NCBI RefSeq assembly: GCF_016887565.1
Contig: NZ_CP069396.1
Coordinates: 771,001-835,000 of the forward strand
DNA length: 64,000 bases
Direction: 5' to 3'
Origin: Archangium violaceum
Lineage (GTDB): Bacteria; Myxococcota; Myxococcia; Myxococcales; Myxococcaceae
Below the pieces are notes generated by a model. The model worked only from the letters and a program-made list of their open reading frames with translations, was not told where the DNA came from and ran no database searches. The translations under genes were made by a program, and so were the position numbers. This document shows positions 34,990 through 43,925 of this stretch, piece after piece (positions within the stretch are counted from its first letter, which is position 1; each line of letters opens with the position of its first letter).

Positions 34990-35168
34990 GGCGGGGCATT
35001 CCTTGGTCGAAAGAAGAGGCGGCGGCGGAAGTGGATGGGAGCCAACATCACCCGGCGGATCCTCCAGCCCACCGCCGTCCACGATGTGGCCAGGGTGTCC
35101 ATCGCGCCGCTGGCGAAGCGCAGGAGCGCGTGACACGTGTCGTCGGTCTCCACCGTCAGGGTCTCGCT
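34965..35168 (-). other. gap between the PKS-AOS and DyP-GRE genes, holding one small doubtful frame
   Basis: A 62-codon minus-strand frame (34965-35153) starts at an ATG 16 bp after the PKS stop and overlaps the DyP-GRE start by 25 bp. It reads 'DDTCHALLRFASGAMDTLATSWTAVGW' and then a basic stretch. The first half has the look of a truncated sugar-oxidoreductase C-terminus; no family can be asserted. It may be a small gene, a remnant, or noise. The 179-bp gap is the largest in the operon, so the last gene may have its own promoter. Confidence 0.3.
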
Positions 35169-38100
35169 TCAGTGGCCCGCGAGCGCCTCCCTCTTCGGGG
35201 GAAGGCGCTGCGCGCGCTCGAGCTCCTCGGCAACCGCCGCCACCGTGTAGCGGATCTGCTCTTCGGTATGCAGGCAGTTCAAGAAGAACCGGAGGCGGGC
35301 GGCGCGCTCCTGCACGGCGGGTGAGATGACGGGCTGCACGCCGATGCCCCGCTGGAGCAGGCCATTCGAGAGCCGGAGTGCCAGCAGCGAGTCTCCGAGC
35401 ATGATCGGAATGACGGGTGTCCCCTGACTCATGCCCGTATCGAGGCCCGCGCTTCGAGCAAGCTCCAGGAAAAGCGAGGCGCGCTCCTTCAAGACGGCCA
35501 GGGGGCTCGAATCCTGCTGCAACACCTGGAGCGCCGCGAGCGCCGCCGCCGCATTGCTCGGTGACATGCCCACGCTGTAGACGAACCCAGGCGCGGTGTA
35601 TTTGAGGTACTCGGCAACGGACTCCTGGCACGCGATATATCCACCACAACTCGCCAGCGCCTTGCTGAGCGTTCCCATCCACAAGTCGACGCCACTCGGG
35701 TCCACCTGGAAGTGCTCGGCGATCCCGCGTCCCGTGCGGCCCAGCACTCCTATCGAGTGGGCCTCGTCCACCATGAGGAAGGACTTGTGCCGCCGCTTGA
35801 TGTCGATGAATCTCGGCAGCTCTGGAATATCCCCGTCCATGCTGTACAGGCCTTCAATGACAATCAGGGCGCGACGGTAGCGATGCCGGCGTTGACCCAG
35901 GAGCTCATCGAGGTGGCGCCAGTCATTGTGCGGGAACACCAGATGGGTGGCCCCGGAGAGGCGGCAGCCTTGAAGCAGGCTGTTGTGGCTCAGCGCATCG
36001 GTCAATATCAGGTCTTCGCTGTTGAAGAGATGTCCGATGGTCGTCTCGTTCGTCGCGTGTCCACCGACGAAGGCGATGCAGGCGGGCACACCCAACCAGG
36101 CCGCCAGGGCCCGCTCCAGCTCGCGGTGCAGCGGCCGATCTCCGGAGGCGATACGGCTCGCCGAGACCGACGTCCCATAGCGTTCGATGGCCTGCACGAC
36201 GGCCGCCTTCACGTGCGGGTGCGCCGCGAGGCCCAGGTAGTTGTAGCCCGAATAGTTGATGACCTCCCGCCCCTCGACCACCAGGGTCTGCTCGCTGACC
36301 CCATCGCCGAGCCGGAAGTAGGGATTGCTGGCCCCTTGCGCCTGTGCGGCGTGAATCCTCCCTTCGAGCTCCCGCACCTCGGGGCACAGCTCGAAGCGAT
36401 ATCGCTCGGGCTCGAGCTCTCGCGAGCCGGCTCCGCCATCCGGCGCGTCCCCCGAGGCCGACGCGGCTTCACCGTGCCGCGTGGGCTGCTCCACGGGCAT
36501 TTCCGGCGAGAGGTTCCTGGAGACGGGCGGCGGCAGTGAGCGGCCCTGGAGCACGCGCGCCGCGAGGTCATGGATGTTCTCGCAGCTCGCGACCTGTTCG
36601 AGCGTCAGCTCCGAACCGAACTGGAGCGAGATGCCAGATTGAAGCTCCAGGAGCATGATGGAGTCCAGGCCGGAGGCGCTCAAGGGCTGGCCTGGGTCGA
36701 TGTCGTCCGGACTGCTGCGCGCGATGTCCGCGACCAGGGCACACAGCTTCGCGGTGACGGCCTCCAACGAGGGCACACCCTCCAGGGCGCTCACTTGCGC
36801 CCCACTCCCTCCGCTGACCGCCTCGAACACCTGCCAGTCGAGATCGACGACCGCGGCCTGGGCGCGCGGACCTGGCACGAGGCGCGACAGCGCCTCCACC
36901 GCCAGCGAGGGATTCAGGGCACGAATCCCCCTCCGCTCCAACCACTGCCTGAAGCCCGATGAGGCCATGCCCGCCTGCCAGGGTCCCCAGTTGATGCTGA
37001 GCCCGGGGAGTCCCAGGCCCCGACGATGGTGCGCCAGGGCATCCACGAACGCATTGGCCGCGGCGTACGGCGCCTGGTTCGCCAACCCCCAGAGCGACGC
37101 AATGGAGGAGTAGCTCACGAAGAAGTCGAGCTCGGCCCGCCGGCTCGCCTCATGGAGGTTCCAGGAGCCGAGGACCTTGGGCCGGCAGATGGCGTCCCAG
37201 GTGCTCCGGTCCATGTCCGCGAAGCGGCACGGCCGTGACACCCCCGCGGCGTGGATGATGCCCCGAAGCGGCAGGGCGCCCTGACGGAGCTCCGCCACGA
37301 GCCGTTCGACCGAGGCGGCGTCGGCGACATCGACCGGAGCAATCGAGACCTTCACCCCCGCGGCCTGGAGCTCGCGCAAGGCGGACTCGTGCTCGGGTCG
37401 AGCCCCACCGCGGCTCACCAGCACGAGAGAGCGCGCCCCCTGCCGGGCCAGCCACCGCGCCGTGTGCAAGCCAAGGGCACCCAGGCCCCCGGTAATCAGG
37501 TAGCTGCCATCTCCTCGGACGAATGGCTCCCGGTGAGCGGGCGTGGCACAGCGCGCCACGCCTGGCACGTAGCGTCTTCCCTGACGCAACGCCACCGACC
37601 GCTCCCGGCCCGGCTCGAGCAACTCCTGGATGACGTCCGTGGCGACCTCAGGCCCCTCCTGCGCACCGACATCGATCCACTTCCCCCAGAGCTCGGGGTG
37701 TTCCATGCCCAGGCTCTTCGCCACCCCCACCAGCGGAGCCTGCTCCATGCATGGCGACTCCCCAGGCAGCACCGACGCGGCCCGGCGGGTCACGAACGCG
37801 AGCGCTGGCCGCTCACCGCCCGGCTGTTCGAGCACCGCGCGCACGAGCTGGATCGCGCTGAAGCCCTCGCTCTGGGCCCGGCCCAGTCGCTCCGCGGTCA
37901 GGAGCTTCGGCTCGCTCGAGGGTGGACTGCTCAGGCAGACGATACGGTCCACCCGTCCACGGAGCGATCCGAACAGCTCCGCATGGCTTCGCTCATGCTC
38001 CGGGTTCAGGACCCAACGACGCTCGCCCAGCTCGCGGAGCTCCTCCCCCCACTCCACCGCGACACAGGGAAGCGCGTGTCGCTCCAACTCGCGAACGAAC

Positions 38101-40778
38101 GTCTGGAAGAAGCCATCCGGATTGCCGAAGACGACCCAAAGCCCGCCCTTCCTCGCCGCTTCCATGCCGCCAGCGCCTGGCCGGGCGCTCGCATTCCATA
38201 CCATCTCATAGAAGCAGTCCTCGAGTTGTACGGCGGGGGCCCTCGGCTCCTGAGTGGCTTCGGCCGGGCGGAGGAGCCTCACGGGAGCCGCGAGTACCAC
38301 CTCCCGCTCCTCGGCCTGGGCTGTGTGCGTCTCGGCTTGGAACCAATAGCGCTGGCGTTGGAAGGGATAATGGGGAAGCGCTACCCACTGGCGAGGGTAA
38401 TCCCGCTCGAAGGCCGCCCAGTCCAGGGCGGCACCACGTACGTACAACTCCGCGACACACCGCAACAGCGCTGGCCATACCTCCGGGCCTCGTCCGATGA
38501 GCGGGAGCCGACCTTCCCGACGCGCCGATTGCAGCGCCGAGACCACGAAGACCCCATCCTCCTGCTCCGCGCGGACCGAAGTCCCGGACACACGGGCGTC
38601 GGCCGAGGCCACGCCCACCTCGATGAGCACCGAGCCCCCTCCTGCCCCTGACACCTCGAGCGCGCTGGAGGCGTCGCCGCTCATCCGCGGGCAGGAGAGC
38701 CAGAACTCGATGCGGGTCACGGACGCATCGGGCCCGCCGCGTGTGACGAACTCGCACCTGGGCGGCGAGAGGCGAAGCCCGCGGAGCGTCCGCTCGTAGG
38801 CCGCCAGCCTTGAAGCATCGTCCGGCGAAGCCCGCACCTCCGCGGCCTGCGTGGCCAGGCGCAGCGCGCCATCGAGAGGGAGGACTCCCGCGAAGCAGGC
38901 CGCGACGTAATGCCCCTGACCCTCCGCGGAGACGGCTTGCGCCTCGAGTCCCCACGACGCGCAGAGCTGGGCGAGGCCATACTGGACGGCGAAACAGGCG
39001 AGCGCCTCCTGGCCGGGTCCACCCCAGGGGGTGCCGCGTCCGGAAAACGCGTCGAGCAGTCCCAGCGAGACGGACGCCTCCAGGGACGACACGCAGAGCT
39101 CGACGGCCCGGCGGAAGGTCGGCTGGGTGGCGAACAACTCACGCCCCGCCTCCAGAAGCTCCGGCGTGCCCTCCGTGAAGAGGAACGAGAGTCTGGGCGG
39201 GCGTTGAACGTGGCGGGCCGTGCTCGCGGGCCCGACGAGGGGGGCGCCGTCCACGACGCTCGCGAGCGCCTGTCGCAGTTGCGCGTTGGAGCTTCCAATG
39301 ATGCACAAGCGCCGCCCCAGGTGGCTGCGGCCCACGTTCGCCGAGGCACAGACGCTCGCGGCATCGAGCTGAGGGTGGGTCTCGAGGTGCTCGTGGTGAA
39401 GGCGTGCGAGCTGGATCAACGCCTCGTCGCTCTTCGCCGAGAGGGCCAGGACATGCAGGGGGCGCCCGGCCTCCCGCGGGGGCTGCTCTGGAGGGGGGAC
39501 GGCGCCAGCCTCCTCGAGGATGAAGTGGGCGTTGGTGCCTCCAAAGCCAAACGCACTGACTCCCGCGAGCCTCGGAGTGGAGCCCCACTCATGCGATTGC
39601 ACGGGGACCCGCAGACACTCATTCTCCGAAGCAAGATAGGGGTTGGGCCGCTTGAAATGCAGGTGTGGATATATCCGCTTGCTGCGCAGCGAGAGAACGG
39701 TCTTGATCAAACCCGCGATACCGGCGGCGGCTTCCAGGTGGCCGATATTGGTCTTCACCGAACCCACCCAGCACGGCTCCTCGCGGCTCCGTCCCTCCGA
39801 GAGCACATGCCCCAACGCCCGCCACTCGATGGGATCGCCGAGCGGGGTGCCGGTTCCGTGCGCTTCGACATAACCGATGGCCCGGGCGGGAACGCCGGCG
39901 TTGCGGAGGGCCTCTCGGACCACGGCCTCCTGGGAGGGTCCGTTGGGCGCCGTCAATCCATTGGTCAAACCATCCTGGTTCACCGCGGACCCACGAATGA
40001 CGGCCCAGATGGCATTGCCGTCGCGAACCGCGTCCGACAGCCGCTTGAGGATGACGATGCCGCAGCCCTCCCCGCGCCCATAGCCATCCGCCGCCGCATC
40101 GAACGTCTTGCAACGGCCGTCAGGCGCCATCATGCCGGACTTCGTGAAGGTGATGCTCGACTCCGGTGACAGGATCAGACTCACACCACCGGCGAGGACG
40201 AGGTCGGACTCTCCGGTGCGCAGGCTCTGACAGGCCAGGTGCACCGCCACCAGCGAGGAGGAGCAGGCCGTGTCCACGACCATGCTCGGCCCCTTCAGGT
40301 TCAGCAGGTACGAGAGGCGGTTGGCGGTGATGCTGAGCGCCACGCCCGTGCCATGATGGGCCTCGATGCGACGTGGATCGCGGTAGATCATGCGATTGTA
40401 GTCGCTGTTGGCCAACCCGAGGAACACGCCGGTACGGCTGCCCGCCAGGGCCAGCGGGGGCACACACGCCGCTTCGAGCGCCTCCCACGCCACCTCAAGG
40501 CTGACCCGCTGCTGCGGGTCCATGAGCTCGGCCTCGCGTCTGGAGATGCCGAAGAACGCCGCATCGAACTGGTCGATGCTCGACAGGAGGGCGCACTGCC
40601 GTGTGTTGGTCTTCCCAGGCGCCTTCGGATCGTCATCATGATACGCGTCGTTGTCCCAGCGATCCCGGGTGACCTCCCGCACACCTTCGAGACCCTTCTC
40701 GAGCAGGTGCTCGAACGCCGAGACACTCTCGGCCCCTGGGAAACGGCAGCTCATACCAATGATGGCAATCGGTTCCAT
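35169..40778 (-). CDS. PKS with KS-AT(degenerate)-KR-ACP and C-terminal alpha-oxoamine synthase
   Basis: 1869 residues from ATG 40778 ('[15 protein letters not shown]'); an upstream TTG at 40808 is less likely. KS ~1-430 with Cys172 ('DTACSSS'), His307 and His347. An AT-like region ~530-800 has '[12 protein letters not shown]' where active ATs have GHSxGEYVAA: the nucleophile position is Gly620, and the His before it is also lost. KR ~1090-1250 has '[11 protein letters not shown]' and Tyr1238. ACP has Ser1373 ('[10 protein letters not shown]'). The PLP-dependent domain ~1430-1869 is of the AONS/ALAS/SPT family, with '[10 protein letters not shown]', '[10 protein letters not shown]' and PLP Lys1706 ('GTLSKALAS'). 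It would extend an acyl chain, reduce it, and release it by decarboxylative condensation with an amino acid, giving an alpha-amino ketone. Malonyl loading must come from elsewhere. Confidence 0.93.
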   Translation of the reverse strand: MEPIAIIGMSCRFPGAESVSAFEHLLEKGLEGVREVTRDRWDNDAYHDDDPKAPGKTNTRQCALLSSIDQFDAAFFGISRREAELMDPQQRVSLEVAWEALEAACVPPLALAGSRTGVFLGLANSDYNRMIYRDPRRIEAHHGTGVALSITANRLSYLLNLKGPSMVVDTACSSSLVAVHLACQSLRTGESDLVLAGGVSLILSPESSITFTKSGMMAPDGRCKTFDAAADGYGRGEGCGIVILKRLSDAVRDGNAIWAVIRGSAVNQDGLTNGLTAPNGPSQEAVVREALRNAGVPARAIGYVEAHGTGTPLGDPIEWRALGHVLSEGRSREEPCWVGSVKTNIGHLEAAAGIAGLIKTVLSLRSKRIYPHLHFKRPNPYLASENECLRVPVQSHEWGSTPRLAGVSAFGFGGTNAHFILEEAGAVPPPEQPPREAGRPLHVLALSAKSDEALIQLARLHHEHLETHPQLDAASVCASANVGRSHLGRRLCIIGSSNAQLRQALASVVDGAPLVGPASTARHVQRPPRLSFLFTEGTPELLEAGRELFATQPTFRRAVELCVSSLEASVSLGLLDAFSGRGTPWGGPGQEALACFAVQYGLAQLCASWGLEAQAVSAEGQGHYVAACFAGVLPLDGALRLATQAAEVRASPDDASRLAAYERTLRGLRLSPPRCEFVTRGGPDASVTRIEFWLSCPRMSGDASSALEVSGAGGGSVLIEVGVASADARVSGTSVRAEQEDGVFVVSALQSARREGRLPLIGRGPEVWPALLRCVAELYVRGAALDWAAFERDYPRQWVALPHYPFQRQRYWFQAETHTAQAEEREVVLAAPVRLLRPAEATQEPRAPAVQLEDCFYEMVWNASARPGAGGMEAARKGGLWVVFGNPDGFFQTFVRELERHALPCVAVEWGEELRELGERRWVLNPEHERSHAELFGSLRGRVDRIVCLSSPPSSEPKLLTAERLGRAQSEGFSAIQLVRAVLEQPGGERPALAFVTRRAASVLPGESPCMEQAPLVGVAKSLGMEHPELWGKWIDVGAQEGPEVATDVIQELLEPGRERSVALRQGRRYVPGVARCATPAHREPFVRGDGSYLITGGLGALGLHTARWLARQGARSLVLVSRGGARPEHESALRELQAAGVKVSIAPVDVADAASVERLVAELRQGALPLRGIIHAAGVSRPCRFADMDRSTWDAICRPKVLGSWNLHEASRRAELDFFVSYSSIASLWGLANQAPYAAANAFVDALAHHRRGLGLPGLSINWGPWQAGMASSGFRQWLERRGIRALNPSLAVEALSRLVPGPRAQAAVVDLDWQVFEAVSGGSGAQVSALEGVPSLEAVTAKLCALVADIARSSPDDIDPGQPLSASGLDSIMLLELQSGISLQFGSELTLEQVASCENIHDLAARVLQGRSLPPPVSRNLSPEMPVEQPTRHGEAASASGDAPDGGAGSRELEPERYRFELCPEVRELEGRIHAAQAQGASNPYFRLGDGVSEQTLVVEGREVINYSGYNYLGLAAHPHVKAAVVQAIERYGTSVSASRIASGDRPLHRELERALAAWLGVPACIAFVGGHATNETTIGHLFNSEDLILTDALSHNSLLQGCRLSGATHLVFPHNDWRHLDELLGQRRHRYRRALIVIEGLYSMDGDIPELPRFIDIKRRHKSFLMVDEAHSIGVLGRTGRGIAEHFQVDPSGVDLWMGTLSKALASCGGYIACQESVAEYLKYTAPGFVYSVGMSPSNAAAALAALQVLQQDSSPLAVLKERASLFLELARSAGLDTGMSQGTPVIPIMLGDSLLALRLSNGLLQRGIGVQPVISPAVQERAARLRFFLNCLHTEEQIRYTVAAVAEELERAQRLPPKREALAGH

Positions 40779-40804
40779 GGCGTCCCCTGTCCCGTGTGGA
40801 TGCG

Positions 40805-41716
40805 TCAAGCCCTCGGCCTGTCGATCCGCCGCAGGCTCAGCCGCATCAAGTCGACGCTGCCGACATGGAAGCTGAGGATGGAATAGCTCAAGAAGCGCTC
40901 ATAGGCTTTGGTGGTCTTCTCACCGACGAGCGCATGGGCCTTCTCGCGTCTGGCCTTCAGCCTCACGAGATACTCATCGCACGTACGCCGGTAGTCCTCC
41001 CGGTCGTTGCGCAGTTGGACCAGCTCGAACCGGCGCTCGATGGCCTCCGCCACCTCGGCCATCCGCGGCAGGTCGGACTCCCTCGAGACCTCGGTGGCGA
41101 TGAACCGGTTGAGATCCTCCCGGAGAGCGTTGCCATAGACCATGGTCTGCAACGACAGCCATCCAGAAGGCTTGAGCCATTGATGGCAGCGCTCGAAGAA
41201 GCTCCGGTAGCCGGCGATCTTCTCGGCGACACTGATGTCGGGTCTGGCGAAGTGCTCGAAGGCCCCGACGCAGATGATGGCGTCGTAGGGCTCCTCTGGA
41301 ACATGGTCGGACCAGCTCTCCAAGCTGACCGAGATGCGGGAGTCCCCCGCGGAGGTGATGGCCTCCGCCTGGGCGCGGCTCAGGGTGAGCCCATGCGCGT
41401 GCTGTACGCCATGGACATCCACCAGGCGCCTGAGCGTCGAGCCCCACCCGCAGCCAATGTCCAGCACCCGCGCGGCTCCCCGGGCGCGAGCCTGCTCCAC
41501 GTGATAGTCGATCTTCCGAAGCTGCGCGGTTTCGAGCGTGTCTCCAGGCTGCCAGAGGGCGCACGAATAGGTGCGGCTCTCGTCCAACCACAGCGCGAAG
41601 AACTCATTGCTCACATCGTAGTGCTCCGCGACCGCCTCGATCGATGCACCCGGGTTCTCGGTTCGCGAGGACGCATGTCCCTCGGCGCCCGGCGTCGCCA
41701 CGCCTTGCCGTGTCAT
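40805..41716 (-). CDS. cyclopropane-fatty-acid-synthase-like SAM methyltransferase
   Basis: 303 residues from ATG 41716, overlapping the ACP stop by 4 nt. 'IEAVAEHYDVSNEFFALWLDESRTYSCALW' matches the substrate-side entry of CFA/mycolic-acid cyclopropane synthases. 'VLDIGCGWGS' (84-93) is the SAM loop, and 'GAFEHFARPD' carries the Glu-His-Phe segment typical of the family. Known members methylate an unsaturated acyl chain, usually in a phospholipid, giving a cyclopropane or methyl branch. It lies between a stand-alone ACP and the PKS-AOS in an operon with two desaturases, so I infer that it acts on an unsaturated acyl-ACP intermediate. An N-methyltransferase role on the amino ketone is an alternative. 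Confidence 0.87.
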   Translation of the reverse strand: MTRQGVATPGAEGHASSRTENPGASIEAVAEHYDVSNEFFALWLDESRTYSCALWQPGDTLETAQLRKIDYHVEQARARGAARVLDIGCGWGSTLRRLVDVHGVQHAHGLTLSRAQAEAITSAGDSRISVSLESWSDHVPEEPYDAIICVGAFEHFARPDISVAEKIAGYRSFFERCHQWLKPSGWLSLQTMVYGNALREDLNRFIATEVSRESDLPRMAEVAEAIERRFELVQLRNDREDYRRTCDEYLVRLKARREKAHALVGEKTTKAYERFLSYSILSFHVGSVDLMRLSLRRIDRPRA

Positions 41717-41967
41717 TTGCCCTCCCCGCCCAGGTGCCGGGCCAGGTCCGAGATGGTCGGATGGTCGTACGCCAGCGTCGGCGAGAGAGACCGGCCCAAC
41801 AAGTGCTCGAGATCGCCGATCAGCCCGACAGCCGCCGCGGAGTCCAATCCCAGGCGGCTGAAGGGCTCGTTCACGTCGATCTCCTCGGGCGCCACCGCCA
41901 GGAGCTCCGACAGGTTCGAAATCATCCAATTCTCAATCATCTTGCCCGAAAGAGGAGTGCCTTCCAT
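41713..41967 (-). CDS. stand-alone acyl carrier protein
   Basis: 84 residues from ATG 41967, only 3 bp after the desaturase stop and overlapping the methyltransferase start by 4 nt. Ser43 in 'LGLDSAAAVGLIGDLE' is the phosphopantetheine site. The PKS-type sequence ('LAYDHPTISDLARHLGG') suggests it feeds a polyketide synthase rather than housekeeping fatty-acid synthesis. Given the FAAL and desaturases in the same operon, it is probably the carrier on which the fatty acyl chain is held during desaturation, as JamC and TtuC do in alkyne cassettes. Confidence 0.92.
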   Translation of the reverse strand: MEGTPLSGKMIENWMISNLSELLAVAPEEIDVNEPFSRLGLDSAAAVGLIGDLEHLLGRSLSPTLAYDHPTISDLARHLGGEGK

Positions 41968-41970
41968 TGT

Positions 41971-42981
41971 TCAGTCCATCTCCATGTTCTCTGTGTCGTC
42001 AGACGCGCTGTCGGAGGTCTGGCTCGCGGCCCATCGCGCGCGCAGCGCCTCCCTGCTCGGAACCTTGACCTGCGATACGAGGCCCATCTTCTGCAACGCC
42101 CAGATCAGCCGGTAGCCCGGATCCAACTGCCACCACCTGAGCCCGGTCGCCGCCGAGCCGGGGAATGCATGGTGATTGTTGTGCCAGGCACCGCCCAGGG
42201 TGAATGGAGCCAGCCAGAAGTTGTTCGTGCTCCGCTCGGTGGTGTCATAGGCACGGTTGCCAATACTGTGCCCCAACGAGTTGACCGCATAGGTCAGGTG
42301 CTGCACCAGGAAGATTCGCACGGGGCCGCCCCACAGGAAGCAGAAGAACGCTCCCGACCAGGTGCCCGTCACCACTCCGCCGAGGACCGCCGGGAAGGCC
42401 AACCCGAGGGCGAGCCACCAGACATAGTGCCGGTTCAGGCGGACCATCAGCGGGTCGCGCATCAGGTCCTTGGCGAGCACGGCCGTATTCGTCAGCTCCA
42501 GGCGAAGCACCCACCCCAGGTGCGCGTGCCACATTCCCCGGAGCGTGCTCCACCGGCCCGGGGAAACAAGATGCGGCGAGTGGATGTCTCCGGGGCGATC
42601 ACTGAACCGGTGATGCCTGCGGTGTGTGGCGACCCAGTAGATGGGAGGACCTTGCAGCGCCATCGAGCCCAACACCGTCAACAGGACCTTGATGGGCTTC
42701 GTCGCGGAGAAGGCCCGGTGCGACAGGAAGCGATGGTACCCGACCTCGATTCCCACCTGGGTGAGGAGCGCCATGCCGACGAGCAGCCCGGCTTCGAGCG
42801 GCTGGATGGGCCGTACCCAGAGAAGCGCGAGCGCCACGGCGGAGGCCAATGCCGGCAACGCGATGGCGAGCCAGATGCGCCGCTGGTGTGGCCCGCTCAC
42901 CTTCCCCAGGGACACCTTGCCCGGCCTGGCGGCTCGGGGGCTCGGCACGACGTCCGCCGCGTCGACAGGCTGAAGGTTCAT
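41971..42981 (-). CDS. membrane acyl desaturase (possible acetylenase) 1
   Basis: 336 residues from ATG 42981, overlapping the upstream gene's stop by 4 nt. The three histidine clusters of the membrane delta-9-type desaturases are complete: HRFLSH (83-88), HRRHH (120-124) and HNNHH (267-271), with hydrophobic helices between them ('LLVGMALLTQVGIEVGY' and others). The diiron enzyme inserts a double bond into an acyl chain; relatives JamB and TtuB act on acyl-ACP and go on to form terminal alkynes. FAAL and ACP genes flank the desaturase pair, so acyl-ACP is the likely substrate. Regiochemistry cannot be read from sequence. It has an unusually charged C-terminal tail. Confidence 0.9.
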   Translation of the reverse strand: MNLQPVDAADVVPSPRAARPGKVSLGKVSGPHQRRIWLAIALPALASAVALALLWVRPIQPLEAGLLVGMALLTQVGIEVGYHRFLSHRAFSATKPIKVLLTVLGSMALQGPPIYWVATHRRHHRFSDRPGDIHSPHLVSPGRWSTLRGMWHAHLGWVLRLELTNTAVLAKDLMRDPLMVRLNRHYVWWLALGLAFPAVLGGVVTGTWSGAFFCFLWGGPVRIFLVQHLTYAVNSLGHSIGNRAYDTTERSTNNFWLAPFTLGGAWHNNHHAFPGSAATGLRWWQLDPGYRLIWALQKMGLVSQVKVPSREALRARWAASQTSDSASDDTENMEMD

Positions 42982-43925
42982 GGCTCGGGCACCGTCGGAT
43001 GCGGGTCGGCCTCGAGCGACTTCTTCTTCTCCAGGATGCGGTCCTCCGAGGGGCGTCGCACATCCCATACGAGCCCCAGCCTCGCGAGCATATCGATCAC
43101 CCCACCCCCGATGTCCCACTGCCACCACTCGAGCCCGAAGCGCGCCGAGCTCGGAAAGGCGTGATGATTGTTGTGCCACGACTCCCCGAGCGTCGGGATG
43201 GCCAGCCATGCATTGTTCCGGCTCTCCTCGCGCGTGTCGAAGCCGCGGCTGCCATAGCTGTGCGCGATGGAGTTGACGCTCCAGACAGCATGCGCCTCGA
43301 GAAACAGGCGGACCGGCCCCCCCCACAGGAAGCACTGCACCACCCCCGCCCAGTCCCTCCGCACGAGGCCTCCGATGAGCGCGGGCAACACGAGCCCCAG
43401 CAGCGCCCACAAGGGATACAACCTGCTCACCTTGTTGATGAGCTTGTTGCGCAAGAGGTCCGGCACATAGCGGCTCGGGTTTGGAATCTTGTGGTTGAAC
43501 ATCCAACCCACATGACTGTGCCACAGGCCTCGCAGCCGCCCCAGGGACTCCTCCCCCCGCATCCAGGGCGAGTGCGGATCCGGGCCCGTGTCGCTGTATT
43601 CGTGATGGCGTCTGTGCAGGCTCGCCCAGTAGAGCAGGGGGCCCTGTATCGCCATCGACCCCAGAATCACGAGCACGACCTGAACGGGAGCACTCGTTTG
43701 AAAGGCACGGTGGGTGAAATACCGGTGGTAGCCGACCGTCACGCCCAATCCACTCAAGAGCCACATCCCGAGCAGCAGGGCGACTTCCAGCCAGTCGAAG
43801 TACAGCACCGGCAGCAGCGCCAACGCCACGCACGTTCCCAGGGGAGGCAGGAGCAGCAGGGCCGTCACGTGGACCCAACGCCCGCGGAGCAGTCGAGGGC
43901 TCTCGATGGTTTCCACGTGGCTCAT
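42978..43925 (-). CDS. membrane acyl desaturase (possible acetylenase) 2
   Basis: 315 residues from ATG 43925, overlapping the FAAL stop by 4 nt. His clusters: HRYFTH (67-72), HRRHH (104-108), HNNHH (251-255). It is clearly paralogous to desaturase 1: both share 'LGSMA.QGP..YW', 'FLWGGPVR.FL' and 'HNNHHAFP'. Two consecutive desaturases can give a diene, a methylene-interrupted pattern, or an alkyne made in two dehydrogenation steps; polyyne clusters also carry two or more. Predicted to be an inner-membrane diiron protein using ferredoxin or rubredoxin; no such redox partner is encoded in the operon. Confidence 0.9.
   Translation of the reverse strand: MSHVETIESPRLLRGRWVHVTALLLLPPLGTCVALALLPVLYFDWLEVALLLGMWLLSGLGVTVGYHRYFTHRAFQTSAPVQVVLVILGSMAIQGPLLYWASLHRRHHEYSDTGPDPHSPWMRGEESLGRLRGLWHSHVGWMFNHKIPNPSRYVPDLLRNKLINKVSRLYPLWALLGLVLPALIGGLVRRDWAGVVQCFLWGGPVRLFLEAHAVWSVNSIAHSYGSRGFDTREESRNNAWLAIPTLGESWHNNHHAFPSSARFGLEWWQWDIGGGVIDMLARLGLVWDVRRPSEDRILEKKKSLEADPHPTVPEP

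Noticed and set aside
34990-35682. Upstream extension of the DyP-GRE frame into the PKS-AOS gene
   Set aside because: It overlaps the alpha-oxoamine synthase coding region in another frame; the ATG at 34989 gives a DyP-like N-terminus directly.
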